A stretch of DNA of 64,000 nucleotides from Polaribacter sp. HaHaR_3_91 (GTDB lineage Bacteria; Bacteroidota; Bacteroidia; Flavobacteriales; Flavobacteriaceae). Below the pieces are notes generated by a model. That model did not search any database. It was not told the DNA's origin and saw only the letters and a program-made list of their open reading frames with translations. Below, piece by piece: positions 53,885 through 62,044 of the stretch; position 1 is the stretch's first letter, and each line of letters opens with the position of its first letter. The stretch covers positions 434,001 through 498,000 of the forward strand of contig NZ_CP058986.1 in NCBI RefSeq assembly GCF_019278525.1. Reading direction: 5' to 3'. Both the position numbers and the translations under genes were made by a program.

Positions 53885-54607
53885 TTATTTTTTAAGTTGA
53901 TTAAAAAAAGCTTCATCTTTTTCAAAAGCAGTACCAATAACCACTATATCTGCCCCTGCATTAAAAGCTATTTCTAATTGTTTTTTAGTTCTAATACCGC
54001 CACCAACAATTAAAGGAATCGACAAATTATTATTCACAACATTGATAATATTTGTGTCCACAGGTATTTTGGCGCCACTTCCTGCTTCTAAATAAATCAA
54101 TTTTTTTCCAGAAAACTCTCCAGCTAAAGCGGTGTTTAAAATGAGTTCGGTATTTTCTTGAGAAATTGGTTTTGTATTGCTTACTTTTTGAGTAGCTGTA
54201 TTTTTTTGACCGTCAATTAAAATGTAACCCGTTGGTAAAATTTCTAAAGATGAATCCTTTAAAAACGGAACACTTTTTATTTGTTGTTCAATTAAATATT
54301 CAGGATTTCTGCCAGAAAGTAAACTTAAAAATAGAATTCCGTCTGCTTTTTGTGATATTTGAGAAACATCACCTGGAAAAAGAACAACAGGCAAATGTGT
54401 TGTTTTTTTAATTGCAGTAACAACTGTATTCGTTACGTTGTCTTTATCTGTACTACCACCAACAAAAATATGCGTAGCAATAGATTGATGTACTTTTTCA
54501 AAAAAAGTAGCAATATTATCTAGGTCTATTTTTTCAGGATCGATTAAAACGGCAAGTAATTTTTTGCCCTCTTTTTTTGCTAATAAAATGTTTTGATAAA
54601 TATTCAC
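53885..54607 (-). CDS. pcrB: Heptaprenyl-/geranylgeranylglyceryl phosphate synthase (PcrB family)
   Basis: This 240-residue TIM-barrel prenyltransferase couples a polyprenyl diphosphate to sn-glycerol-1-phosphate, forming an archaeal-style ether lipid. Landmarks are LLAVLIDPEKIDLD, FVGGSTDKDNV, FPGDVSQISQKADGIL, and the phosphate-binding IVGGGIRTKKQLEIAFNAGAD. Bacteroidota PcrB/GGGP synthases are soluble and often geranylgeranyl-specific, but the chain length cannot be read here. The start is GTG at 54607, with no better start upstream in frame, and a -7 box lies upstream. No other lipid gene is adjacent. Confidence 0.93.
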   Translation of the reverse strand: MNIYQNILLAKKEGKKLLAVLIDPEKIDLDNIATFFEKVHQSIATHIFVGGSTDKDNVTNTVVTAIKKTTHLPVVLFPGDVSQISQKADGILFLSLLSGRNPEYLIEQQIKSVPFLKDSSLEILPTGYILIDGQKNTATQKVSNTKPISQENTELILNTALAGEFSGKKLIYLEAGSGAKIPVDTNIINVVNNNLSIPLIVGGGIRTKKQLEIAFNAGADIVVIGTAFEKDEAFFNQLKK

Positions 54608-54620
54608 AACTGCGAAAATA

Positions 54621-54628
54621 CAAATTTA
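54621..54628 (-). promoter_or_regulatory. Putative -7 box of pcrB
   Basis: Minus-strand TAAATTTG ends 13 bases before the GTG start at 54607, supporting that start. Confidence 0.45.
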
Positions 54629-54667
54629 TCTATTCTGATTATGTATCTTGTTACATCTAGTGATTTT

Positions 54668-55108
54668 TTAATTACTTAATTGTTTTGAAATCTCAACAAG
54701 CTCATTAGACATAAACTTTTTTAAGGCAACAGTTCTAATCAACCAAATTATTAAAATAGGTGTTGTAATAAGAAAGAGTGAGAGTAAAAGAGAAGCGTTC
54801 CATATTTTCCAAGTAATAAGTATGCCAAATATCCATAGAATTATCCAAAAAATGAATTGTTTTCTAAGGTTCATCATAAATAATATAGAAGTATCGTTTA
54901 CAATAAAGTATCCAGAATCCTTAAAATTCAATTGTTTATGAGTTACTTCTCTATTGTTTGCAGAAGCATAATTATATATTTTTCTAATGTTTAATCTCGA
55001 ATTAGAAACCCTTGTAGTTTTATAATTCTTAGATAATTGCAATTCGATGATGGAAAAAATAGCATGGGCAGATACATCTCTTGGTTTATCTATTTGTTTT
55101 TTCATCAT
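54668..55108 (-). CDS. Membrane protein of unknown function
   Basis: This 146-residue protein has a polar N-terminal 80 residues (SIIELQLSKNYKTTRV onwards), two membrane segments (about 85-101 FIFWIILWIFGILITW and about 107-125 LLLSLFLITTPILIIWL) and a short basic tail. I do not recognise a domain. It lies between pcrB and the phosphopantetheinyl transferase gene on the same strand, with a 24-base gap to the latter, so it may be co-transcribed with it. A second Met directly follows the first. Confidence 0.7.
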   Translation of the reverse strand: MMKKQIDKPRDVSAHAIFSIIELQLSKNYKTTRVSNSRLNIRKIYNYASANNREVTHKQLNFKDSGYFIVNDTSILFMMNLRKQFIFWIILWIFGILITWKIWNASLLLSLFLITTPILIIWLIRTVALKKFMSNELVEISKQLSN

Positions 55109-55132
55109 TCTTTAATATTTTTAGATCGCTTT

Positions 55133-55759
55133 TTAAAAAGCATACACACAAGTAAAACCTTCAAACTCTAAAAACTCAATATGATAGGCGGTAGTTTTAC
55201 CATCATATCTAATTTCTCCAGTCGTTTTTGCGTCTTTAAAATCAAAATCTTCAATATAAATATTTTCTAAAAAGCGTAATTTTTTCTTTCCGAAGATTTT
55301 ATACAAACTCTCTTTTCCACCCCAAACAATGGTTAGTTTGCTAATTAAAGCATCGTGGTTTGCAATGGTTACATACTCTTTAACATGCGTAAATTTGTGT
55401 GCAATTTTCAGAATTTTATCACGTTGCATTTCAATATCAATACCAACATGTAAATTTTCAGAAATTATCAACCCAGAAAAAGTGAAGGAATGTGTAATAG
55501 AAATAAATTTTCCATCTTTTAAGTGTGGTTTTCCAAATTCATCATAAACTAAATCCGAATCAGAATAACCAGCTTCTTTTAATAAATGACGCACACTTAA
55601 AAATCCTCTTTGGTGTAAGTCAGATTTCATTCCGTCTAAACGAGCTTGACTTTTATCAGTAAGTAAAACGTTTGTATTTAAATCGTTAAAGGTTTCTTCA
55701 ATTTTCCAAATGAATACTTTAGTGTTTTTGTTAATCGTTAAACTTTTGTAAAGAGGCAT
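55133..55759 (-). CDS. 4'-phosphopantetheinyl transferase superfamily protein
   Basis: This 208-residue enzyme transfers 4'-phosphopantetheine from CoA to a carrier-protein serine. The Mg2+ motif VGIDIEMQ (Asp about 108, Glu about 110) and the catalytic WGGKESLYKIFG (Glu about 150) are both present, preceded by FGKPHLKDGKFISITHS. The length is that of Sfp/AcpT-type enzymes and distinguishes it from the shorter AcpS. In Flavobacteriaceae this type may serve fatty acid ACP or a lipid/polyketide carrier; no carrier gene is nearby. It is divergent from ahcY with a 63-base gap. Confidence 0.92.
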   Translation of the reverse strand: MPLYKSLTINKNTKVFIWKIEETFNDLNTNVLLTDKSQARLDGMKSDLHQRGFLSVRHLLKEAGYSDSDLVYDEFGKPHLKDGKFISITHSFTFSGLIISENLHVGIDIEMQRDKILKIAHKFTHVKEYVTIANHDALISKLTIVWGGKESLYKIFGKKKLRFLENIYIEDFDFKDAKTTGEIRYDGKTTAYHIEFLEFEGFTCVYAF

Positions 55760-55780
55760 ACTTTTTTAAAATGGATGTCG

Positions 55781-55788
55781 TAACTTTG
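55781..55788 (+). promoter_or_regulatory. Putative -7 box of ahcY
   Basis: TAACTTTG matches TAnnTTTG and ends 34 bases before the ahcY ATG. Confidence 0.45.
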
Positions 55789-55822
55789 CAGTTCGAAAAA
55801 TTAGAATATAAATATACATAAT

Positions 55823-57136
55823 ATGAGCACAAAAATAGCTTACGTACCAAACAAAGTTAAAGATATTTCTCTTGCAGCTTGGGGAAGAAAAGAAATTTTA
55901 TTGGCAGAGGCAGAAATGCCAGGTTTAATGTCTTTAAGAGAAGAATACAAAAACGAGCAACCTTTAAAAGGAGCTAGAATTGCAGGTTGTCTTCACATGA
56001 CAATTCAAACAGCAGTTTTAATAGAAACGTTACAAGCTTTAGGTGCAGAAGTAACTTGGAGTTCTTGTAATATTTTTTCTACACAAGACCAAGCAGCAGC
56101 AGCAATTGCAGAAGCAGGTACAGCCGTTTATGCTTGGAAAGGATTAACTGAAGAAGAATTTGACTGGTGTATAGAGCAAACTTTATTCTTTGGTGAAGAT
56201 AGAAAACCATTAAACATGATTTTAGATGATGGTGGGGATTTAACGAACATGGTTTTAGATAAATATCCAGAATTAGCTGCAGGAATTAACGGTTTATCAG
56301 AAGAAACTACAACTGGAGTTCATAGACTTTACGAAAGAGTAAAAGCCGGAACTTTACCAATGCCAGCAATTAATGTAAACGATTCTGTTACAAAATCTAA
56401 ATTTGATAATAAATATGGTTGTAAAGAATCTGCAGTAGATGCAATTCGTAGAGCAACAGATATTATGTTAGCAGGTAAACGTGTTACTGTTTGTGGTTAT
56501 GGAGATGTAGGTAAAGGTACAGCAGCATCATTTAAAGGAGCTGGTTCTATTGTAACGGTTACAGAAATCGATCCTATTTGTGCTTTACAAGCTGCAATGG
56601 ACGGTTTTGAAGTTAAAAAATTAGAAACTGTTGTTGGTAATTCAGACATTATTATTACAACTACAGGAAACAAAGATATTATTCAAGGTCGTCATTTTGA
56701 GGCTATGAAAGACAAAGTTATTGTATGTAACATTGGGCACTTTGATAATGAAATTGACATGGCTTGGTTAAACAAAAACCATGGTAATACAAAAGATACT
56801 ATCAAACCTCAGGTTGATAAATATAATATCAACGGAAATGATATTATTTTATTAGCAGAAGGACGTTTAGTAAACTTAGGTTGTGCAACAGGTCACCCAA
56901 GTTTTGTAATGTCTAACTCATTTACAAACCAAACTTTAGCGCAAATCGAATTATGGAAAAACGCTGATGCTTACGGAAATGATGTATACATGTTACCAAA
57001 ACATTTAGATGAAAAAGTAGCAAAATTACACCTTGCAAAAATAGGAGTAGAGCTTACAGAATTACGCGAAGAGCAAGCATCTTATATTGGTGTAACAGTA
57101 GATGGTCCTTATAAACCAGAACACTATAGATACTAA
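55823..57136 (+). CDS. ahcY: Adenosylhomocysteinase (S-adenosylhomocysteine hydrolase)
   Basis: This 437-residue NAD-dependent cytoplasmic enzyme splits S-adenosylhomocysteine into adenosine and homocysteine, clearing the product of methylation reactions. Landmarks are [45 protein letters not shown], the Rossmann motif [13 protein letters not shown] and [12 protein letters not shown]. The C-terminus ends in the conserved [10 protein letters not shown]. Length and domains are normal for bacterial AhcY. The terminator at 57201 closes the transcript. This gene may interact metabolically with the nucleoside/methylthioribose unit through adenosine. Confidence 0.98.
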   Translation: MSTKIAYVPNKVKDISLAAWGRKEILLAEAEMPGLMSLREEYKNEQPLKGARIAGCLHMTIQTAVLIETLQALGAEVTWSSCNIFSTQDQAAAAIAEAGTAVYAWKGLTEEEFDWCIEQTLFFGEDRKPLNMILDDGGDLTNMVLDKYPELAAGINGLSEETTTGVHRLYERVKAGTLPMPAINVNDSVTKSKFDNKYGCKESAVDAIRRATDIMLAGKRVTVCGYGDVGKGTAASFKGAGSIVTVTEIDPICALQAAMDGFEVKKLETVVGNSDIIITTTGNKDIIQGRHFEAMKDKVIVCNIGHFDNEIDMAWLNKNHGNTKDTIKPQVDKYNINGNDIILLAEGRLVNLGCATGHPSFVMSNSFTNQTLAQIELWKNADAYGNDVYMLPKHLDEKVAKLHLAKIGVELTELREEQASYIGVTVDGPYKPEHYRY

Positions 57137-57143
57137 AACTATT

Positions 57144-57178
57144 TGTCACTGCGAGGAAGTAATGACGCGGCAATCTTG
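57144..57178 (+). repeat. Dispersed element, family A (GTCACTGCGAGG subtype)
   Basis: TGTCACTGCGAGGAAGTAAT is followed by GACGCGGCAATCTT. It lies between the ahcY stop and its terminator. This is the start of a 451-base gene-free stretch (57137-57587) that holds repeats and one terminator. Confidence 0.45.
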
Positions 57179-57200
57179 TTTTTTAGATTGCAAAATATAC

Positions 57201-57232
57201 AAAACCCTTTCATTAATTTGAGAGGGTTTTTC
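57201..57232 (+). terminator. Terminator after ahcY
   Basis: AAAACCCTTTC (57201-57211) pairs with GAGAGGGTTTT (57220-57230), with one G-U pair, followed by T. The sequence nearly matches the terminator at 58414-58445. Confidence 0.8.
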
Positions 57233-57263
57233 TTTGCTTCTAATTTCCGTTTTTTTTACACCT

Positions 57264-57312
57264 TGTCATTCCGAAATGAGCCTTTTTAGGCGATTGAGGA
57301 ATCTCATAATAA
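57264..57312 (+). repeat. Dispersed palindromic element, family A (half copy)
   Basis: TGTCATTCCGAAATGAGCC, TTTTTAGGCGATTGAGG and AATCTCATA. It differs at one base from 57482-57526 over about 45 bases. Confidence 0.6.
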
Positions 57313-57324
57313 TTATGCTTTTTT

Positions 57325-57407
57325 TGGGCGTTTTAACAGGCTTTCACTACTCGCTTTTTTTATGAAAAATAAAAAAGAGCTCAAACAGACCGCTCAATCC
57401 TTAACGC
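57325..57407 (+). repeat. Dispersed intergenic element, family B (degraded)
   Basis: TTTGGGCGTTTTAACAGG, CTTTCACTACTCG and a terminal GCTCAATCCTTAACGCG. The same opening and closing modules occur at 2621-2706 and 11806-11896. Confidence 0.55.
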
Positions 57408-57481
57408 GAAATTTTAGGATTAAAAAAAGAATACTATTTTAAAGAACAGTTCTTAGTAACACTATTGTCATTTTCTCTTTC

Positions 57482-57526
57482 TGTCATTCCGAAATGAGCC
57501 TTTTTAGGAGATTGAGGAATCTCATA
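57482..57526 (+). repeat. Dispersed palindromic element, family A (half copy)
   Basis: Near-identical repeat of 57264-57312, 218 bases downstream, with a family B element between them. It lies 61 bases before the endonuclease start. Confidence 0.6.
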
Positions 57527-57587
57527 TGATTTATGAAGTGTATTAACTTTATCTTTATTCATACCTTTACAACTTAAAATAATCACC

Positions 57588-58394
57588 TTGAAAAGAAAAC
57601 AAGTACTATCCATAATAGCCATTATCATTTTAGTAGCTGTTTTAGGTTCTGAAGAACTATTAGATGCTCAAAAAGAAAAAAGTATCATAGAAAATGGTAA
57701 AACACCAAAAGCAACTACCAACCAGTATTTTTTGCCAACAAGTACTACAAACCAAGTGGTACATCATCAAAATTATTCATTATCCTATAGCGAAAAACAC
57801 GAACAAGCAGAATGGGTTGCGTATGAGTTAAAAGCATCCGATTTAAGTAGCACCAATTACAAAAGACCTTATTTTGAAATTGACAACGCAGTAAAAACCA
57901 AAGCTGCACATTGGCGTAATTATAAAAAGTCTGGTTATGATAAAGGGCATTTATGTCCTGCAGCAGACAGACGTTTTTCTAAAGTTGCGCACGACGAAAC
58001 TTTTTTAACAAGTAATATCAGTCCGCAAGAACACAAATTTAACGCAGGTGTTTGGAATCGCTTAGAACAGAAAGTACGTTATTGGGCAAAGAAAAACGAT
58101 GGTGTATTTGTAATTACTGGAGGCGTTTTAGAAAATAATTTAAAAACAATTGGTAGTGAAGCTGTTGCTGTACCAAATCAGTTTTATAAAGTAATCTTAG
58201 ATAAAACAAACGGAAAAATTAAAATGTTGGCATTTTTGATGCCTCATAAAGAATCGAATTTGCCTTTGTACAAATTTGTGGTTTCGGTAGATAAAGTAGA
58301 AGCTTTAACAGGTATCGACTTTTTTAAAGAATTAGATGATACTATCGAAGAACAATTAGAGAGCTCTAGTAGTTATAAAAATTGGAGTTTTTAA
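57588..58394 (+). CDS. Exported DNA/RNA non-specific endonuclease
   Basis: This 268-residue protein starts at TTG 57588, which adds a basic tail and hydrophobic N-terminal signal or anchor (IIAIIILVAVLG). The nuclease domain has the DRGH-type motif DKGHLCPAADR (His121) and metal ligand Asn152 within EHKFNAGVWNRLE. It is closest to the Serratia nuclease family (NUC), which cuts both DNA and RNA and acts outside the cytoplasm. It could serve nutrient recovery from extracellular DNA, fitting the window's nucleoside uptake genes, or defence. It has no immunity partner next to it. Confidence 0.92.
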   Translation: MKRKQVLSIIAIIILVAVLGSEELLDAQKEKSIIENGKTPKATTNQYFLPTSTTNQVVHHQNYSLSYSEKHEQAEWVAYELKASDLSSTNYKRPYFEIDNAVKTKAAHWRNYKKSGYDKGHLCPAADRRFSKVAHDETFLTSNISPQEHKFNAGVWNRLEQKVRYWAKKNDGVFVITGGVLENNLKTIGSEAVAVPNQFYKVILDKTNGKIKMLAFLMPHKESNLPLYKFVVSVDKVEALTGIDFFKELDDTIEEQLESSSSYKNWSF

Positions 58395-58413
58395 TTTCTC
58401 TAAATAATTTAAG

Positions 58414-58445
58414 AAAACCCTTTCATTAATATGAAAGGGTTTTTA
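58414..58445. terminator. Bidirectional terminator between the endonuclease and permease genes
   Basis: AAAACCCTTTCAT (58414-58426) pairs perfectly with ATGAAAGGGTTTT (58431-58443) around loop TAAT, with T- and A-runs on either side. Confidence 0.85.
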
Positions 58446-58465
58446 TTTTTTTAATAGTTGTTGCT

Positions 58466-59611
58466 TTATTTATCAGCAGAAAGCTGGATTTTATTTTTTT
58501 TAATACTAGAAGTATTATCACTTTTTTTAGAAACTACATTTCTTTTTATTTTAATGAATACTGGGTACAAAATTCCGATAAAGAAGAGTGTTGTGCCTAA
58601 TATTAAAATGTTATCTATATTGGTAAAAGTATTACCAGTTGTTAATATTCCTAAAATTAATAAAACTGAAATAGGCAAAGAAAGTGCTAAAATTGATAAG
58701 GCAAAATTAATATCAAAAGTTTTTTCTAGGGTATTTTCTTTTTTCTCTTTTAGGTTTATGGCAGAAATATGTGCAAAAGGCCAAAAACTAGCAGAGCTTA
58801 AAGCAAAAGCAATCATTACTAAAATATCTTTTTTGATTGTTATATCTGCAAATAAAATAATTCCAGCAATTAAAAGCAATGTAAAAGCAGCTCTTAAAAG
58901 GAGTAAAGAAAACAATTGAAGAAATTGTTCTTTTTTAATTTTTACAGCTAAACCAATAAAAAGTAAGACTAAAGGCGTCATTATATAGCTCAACCTTGTT
59001 AAGGTGATTGATAAATAACCAGGAATTTTGTCTAGTGTAATTCCAAATGAAACCAATACCAATGCTGCAATTATAAATAAGTTTACAGGCTCGTAAAGTA
59101 ATGCTTTAAAAAGTCCTTTTAATTTTGTTTTTAGCGAATTTGCTTCAAAATCTGCATTTTTATAATGCCATTTTAAGGCTACTAAATAGAGTAAAAAAAG
59201 CACAAAAAACTTGTTACCTAAATCTGCCATTGCAGCTTTTGCCAAAGAACCATCACCTAAAAATTCTAATATAAAAGCAAAACAAGATAAACCCGGAGCT
59301 AAAGAAGGTATTAGTAGTTTGGCACTTCTACCTTTATCTGAATTTATATCAATACCAATAATTTTTAATAATATAGGTGTAACCGCAAAAAGTATTACAT
59401 TAAAACCTAAAGCTAAAATTGGAAATAGAATTAAATTTCCATCAACTTTTACTTTTAATAAAGCAATAAATATAGTTGCAGGTAATGCAAGTGTTAGAAT
59501 TAAACTTTTTAATCCGTTAGTTTGTTCTCCGGTAGATATTTTCTTTTTTAAGAGAACTCCTATTAAAATAAATAGGATAAATGAAATTGATTTTTCTAAA
59601 GCGCCATCCAT
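58466..59611 (-). CDS. AEC-like permease (auxin efflux carrier fold)
   Basis: This 381-residue inner-membrane protein has about ten hydrophobic segments. The N-terminal FILFILIGVLLKKK, the LILTLALPATIFIALL segment and the LAPGLSCFAFI region resemble AEC family transporters, though family assignment by eye is moderate. It follows the aminotransferase gene on the same strand with a gap of three bases, so they are probably an operon. If so, it might carry the amino or keto acid used by that enzyme. AEC relatives carry malonate, malate and other acids. Confidence 0.75.
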   Translation of the reverse strand: MDGALEKSISFILFILIGVLLKKKISTGEQTNGLKSLILTLALPATIFIALLKVKVDGNLILFPILALGFNVILFAVTPILLKIIGIDINSDKGRSAKLLIPSLAPGLSCFAFILEFLGDGSLAKAAMADLGNKFFVLFLLYLVALKWHYKNADFEANSLKTKLKGLFKALLYEPVNLFIIAALVLVSFGITLDKIPGYLSITLTRLSYIMTPLVLLFIGLAVKIKKEQFLQLFSLLLLRAAFTLLLIAGIILFADITIKKDILVMIAFALSSASFWPFAHISAINLKEKKENTLEKTFDINFALSILALSLPISVLLILGILTTGNTFTNIDNILILGTTLFFIGILYPVFIKIKRNVVSKKSDNTSSIKKNKIQLSADK

Positions 59612-59614
59612 AAA

Positions 59615-60805
59615 TTATGCAAAAATTTCTGTCATAGCATTCGTAAATAATTTCATTTCATCCATGGTACCAATACTTACTCTACACCAATTTTTATCCC
59701 AAAATTTAAAAGATTTTACAGCCACATTTTTAGCGTAAATTTTCTTTAAAAACTCTTTTCCTTCCATAGGGATTTCAAAAATTATAAAATTTGTTTCAGA
59801 CGGTAAACAAGAAAAATTCTTTTCTTTTAAATAACCCATTGTATATGTTCTAGCATCTGCAATTTTGGTTTTACAAGAATCTAAAAACTCGATATTTTCT
59901 AAACTAGTAATTGCTGCGGCTATTGATGGACCTGTAATTCCCATTCCGCCACGTGTAATTTCGCTTATAATATCTAAAGTTTCTTTTTTACCAATAGCGT
60001 ACCCAACTCTTAAGCCAGCCATTCCATGAATTTTAGAAAACGTTCTTGCTACTATTACATTTTTACCTTCTGCAACTAAAGAGTTCATAGAGTCTTTAAT
60101 TCCGTTTTTAGATAGCTCAATATAAGCTTCATCAACAAAAACAGGTACCTTTTCTGACACTCTGCTACAAAATTCTTTTAACTTTTTAGCGTCTGTAATT
60201 GAACCTGTTGGGTTGTTAGGGTTACATATGTATACTAATTTTGTGTTTTCATCAATTCCTGCTTCCATAGCATCTAAATCGTGTTGAGAATCTTCTAATA
60301 ATTTATAAGATTTCCAATTACCACCTACAGATTTTGCAACTACAATTAAAGACATATAACTAGGGTCTGCACTAATTACATTACCACCTTCTTGAAAGAA
60401 AACCATGGCTACTTTTTCTAACAAATCTGAAGAACCAGGGCCCATTAAAATTTGGTTAGTGTTAATGCCTTCGTTTTTGGCTATTTTAGTTTTTAGATCG
60501 TTTAAAGATTCCCAAGCATATCTATTTCCTTTAAAAACTTCATCTTGAAAAGCTTTTGCTGCTTTTGGTGGTGGTCCGTAAGGGTTTTCATTAGATCTTA
60601 AAATGGTTAATGTACTTTCCTCTTCTATTATAGGAGGTGTAAATTCATTAAAATAGTTGTTAGAATTGTATAAGAAAGTTCTGCCTTCTTTTTGAGCGGT
60701 TAGTACGTTGCTACTCCATATATCATGAGGTACTAAAGCCATTGCACCTAGGGTTAATGCTCCTTTTTTTAACCACTCACGTCTATTAAAATTTGTTGTT
60801 TTCAT
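59615..60805 (-). CDS. Tat-exported PLP-dependent aminotransferase (HisC-like)
   Basis: This 396-residue class I/II aminotransferase resembles histidinol-phosphate aminotransferase. It has RSNENPYGPPPKA, GPGSSDLLEKVA, ICNPNNPTGSIT, VFVDEAYIEL and the PLP lysine Lys258 in ARTFSKIHGMAGLRVGYA. Unusually it carries a twin-arginine signal (NRREWLKKGALTLGAMALVP, Arg8 Arg9), implying export of a folded PLP-loaded enzyme to the periplasm. HisC itself is cytoplasmic, so this is not ordinary histidine synthesis. It is the first gene of a two-gene unit with the permease. The 60806-61090 gap upstream shows no gene. Confidence 0.9.
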   Translation of the reverse strand: MKTTNFNRREWLKKGALTLGAMALVPHDIWSSNVLTAQKEGRTFLYNSNNYFNEFTPPIIEEESTLTILRSNENPYGPPPKAAKAFQDEVFKGNRYAWESLNDLKTKIAKNEGINTNQILMGPGSSDLLEKVAMVFFQEGGNVISADPSYMSLIVVAKSVGGNWKSYKLLEDSQHDLDAMEAGIDENTKLVYICNPNNPTGSITDAKKLKEFCSRVSEKVPVFVDEAYIELSKNGIKDSMNSLVAEGKNVIVARTFSKIHGMAGLRVGYAIGKKETLDIISEITRGGMGITGPSIAAAITSLENIEFLDSCKTKIADARTYTMGYLKEKNFSCLPSETNFIIFEIPMEGKEFLKKIYAKNVAVKSFKFWDKNWCRVSIGTMDEMKLFTNAMTEIFA

Positions 60806-61090
60806 CTATTAGAATTTTATAAGAATTTACATCAACTAAATTATAAAACTATTTATTTTTTACAGTATGAAAAATTTAATAATACGTATGTTTGTTTATT
60901 TATTTTACAATAATAAGGTGTTAAAATGTGTTATTGATATTGAAAATTTAGTAAAATTAACTTTTTACTGATAATAATGTATTTTGGTTATTTGTTTTTA
61001 TATTTATTGACTTAATAATTATAAAATGTCTTTTTTATGGTATTTTTGATGATTATTAAATACTTTTTAAGTAGTAAATTTTTCTTCTTT

Positions 61091-61933
61091 ATGAAAAGCT
61101 CAACAGCCATTTTTTACATGATTTTTAGTGTCATAGCATTTTCGTTAATGAATGCAGTTGTAAAATATTTAGGTGCTTTTGATGCGTATCAAATTGTGTT
61201 TTTTAGATCTATTGGTACGCTGTTATTCACTATTCCATTAATTATAAAAGCGAAGATTCCTATTTTAGGAAATAACAAAAAACTATTGTTTCTAAGGGGC
61301 CTTTTTGGAGTTATTTCTCTAACCTGTTTTTTTATGTCTTTAAATTATCTTTCTTTAGGAACCGCGGTTTCTTTAAGATATACATCACCTATTTTTGGGG
61401 CTATTTTTGCATTATTTTTCTTAAAAGAGAAGATTAAATCAGTTCAATGGGTCTTATTTTTAATCGCTTTTATTGGAGTTTTAGTTATTAAGGGTTTTGG
61501 GGCAGATGTTAATTCTTTGGGAGTAATTTTTGCGATTTTATCTGCAATTTTTTTAGGGTTGATATTTATTGTAATTAGAAAACTAGGAGATTCAGAAAAT
61601 CCTCTAGTGATTATAAATTATTTTATGATTTTAGCATTTTCATTTGGCGGAATTATGTCTATAAAATATTGGAAAACGCCTAATTTAACAGAGTGGTTAC
61701 TTTTATTAAGTTTAGGATTTTTTGGGTATGTTGGTCAGTTATACATGACAAAATCATTACAATCTGGAGAAACAAACGTAGTTGTACCTTTAAAATATTT
61801 AGAAGTTATTTTTATGATTGTAATTGGTGCTTTTTGGTTTGATGAAATTTATAATTTATGGACTTTATTAGGTGTCTGTTTAATTATGTTTGGTCTACTT
61901 TATAATATTTATTTGAAAAGAAAGCGTAGCTAA
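61091..61933 (+). CDS. EamA/DMT family transporter
   Basis: This 280-residue inner-membrane protein has about ten membrane segments in two EamA repeats, the usual size. Typical positions include FSLMNAVVKYLGAF and IVFFRSIGTLLF in the first repeat, and LKYLEVIFMIVIGAFWFDEI in the second. EamA proteins export amino acids, nucleosides or other small metabolites, and the substrate is unknown. The frame extends to 61037, but I start at the ATG at 61091 (MKSSTAIFYMIF) because the upstream part is low-complexity. It stands alone. Confidence 0.9.
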   Translation: MKSSTAIFYMIFSVIAFSLMNAVVKYLGAFDAYQIVFFRSIGTLLFTIPLIIKAKIPILGNNKKLLFLRGLFGVISLTCFFMSLNYLSLGTAVSLRYTSPIFGAIFALFFLKEKIKSVQWVLFLIAFIGVLVIKGFGADVNSLGVIFAILSAIFLGLIFIVIRKLGDSENPLVIINYFMILAFSFGGIMSIKYWKTPNLTEWLLLLSLGFFGYVGQLYMTKSLQSGETNVVVPLKYLEVIFMIVIGAFWFDEIYNLWTLLGVCLIMFGLLYNIYLKRKRS

Positions 61934-62044
61934 ATTTAGTGAAAATTCATTGCTTTTTCAGAAACAAAGCTCATCATTTAGTAAAAAAAACAAACAGATT
62001 ATTAACTGTAATTCTCTGCGAATTTGCGTTTAGAAAAATTAATT

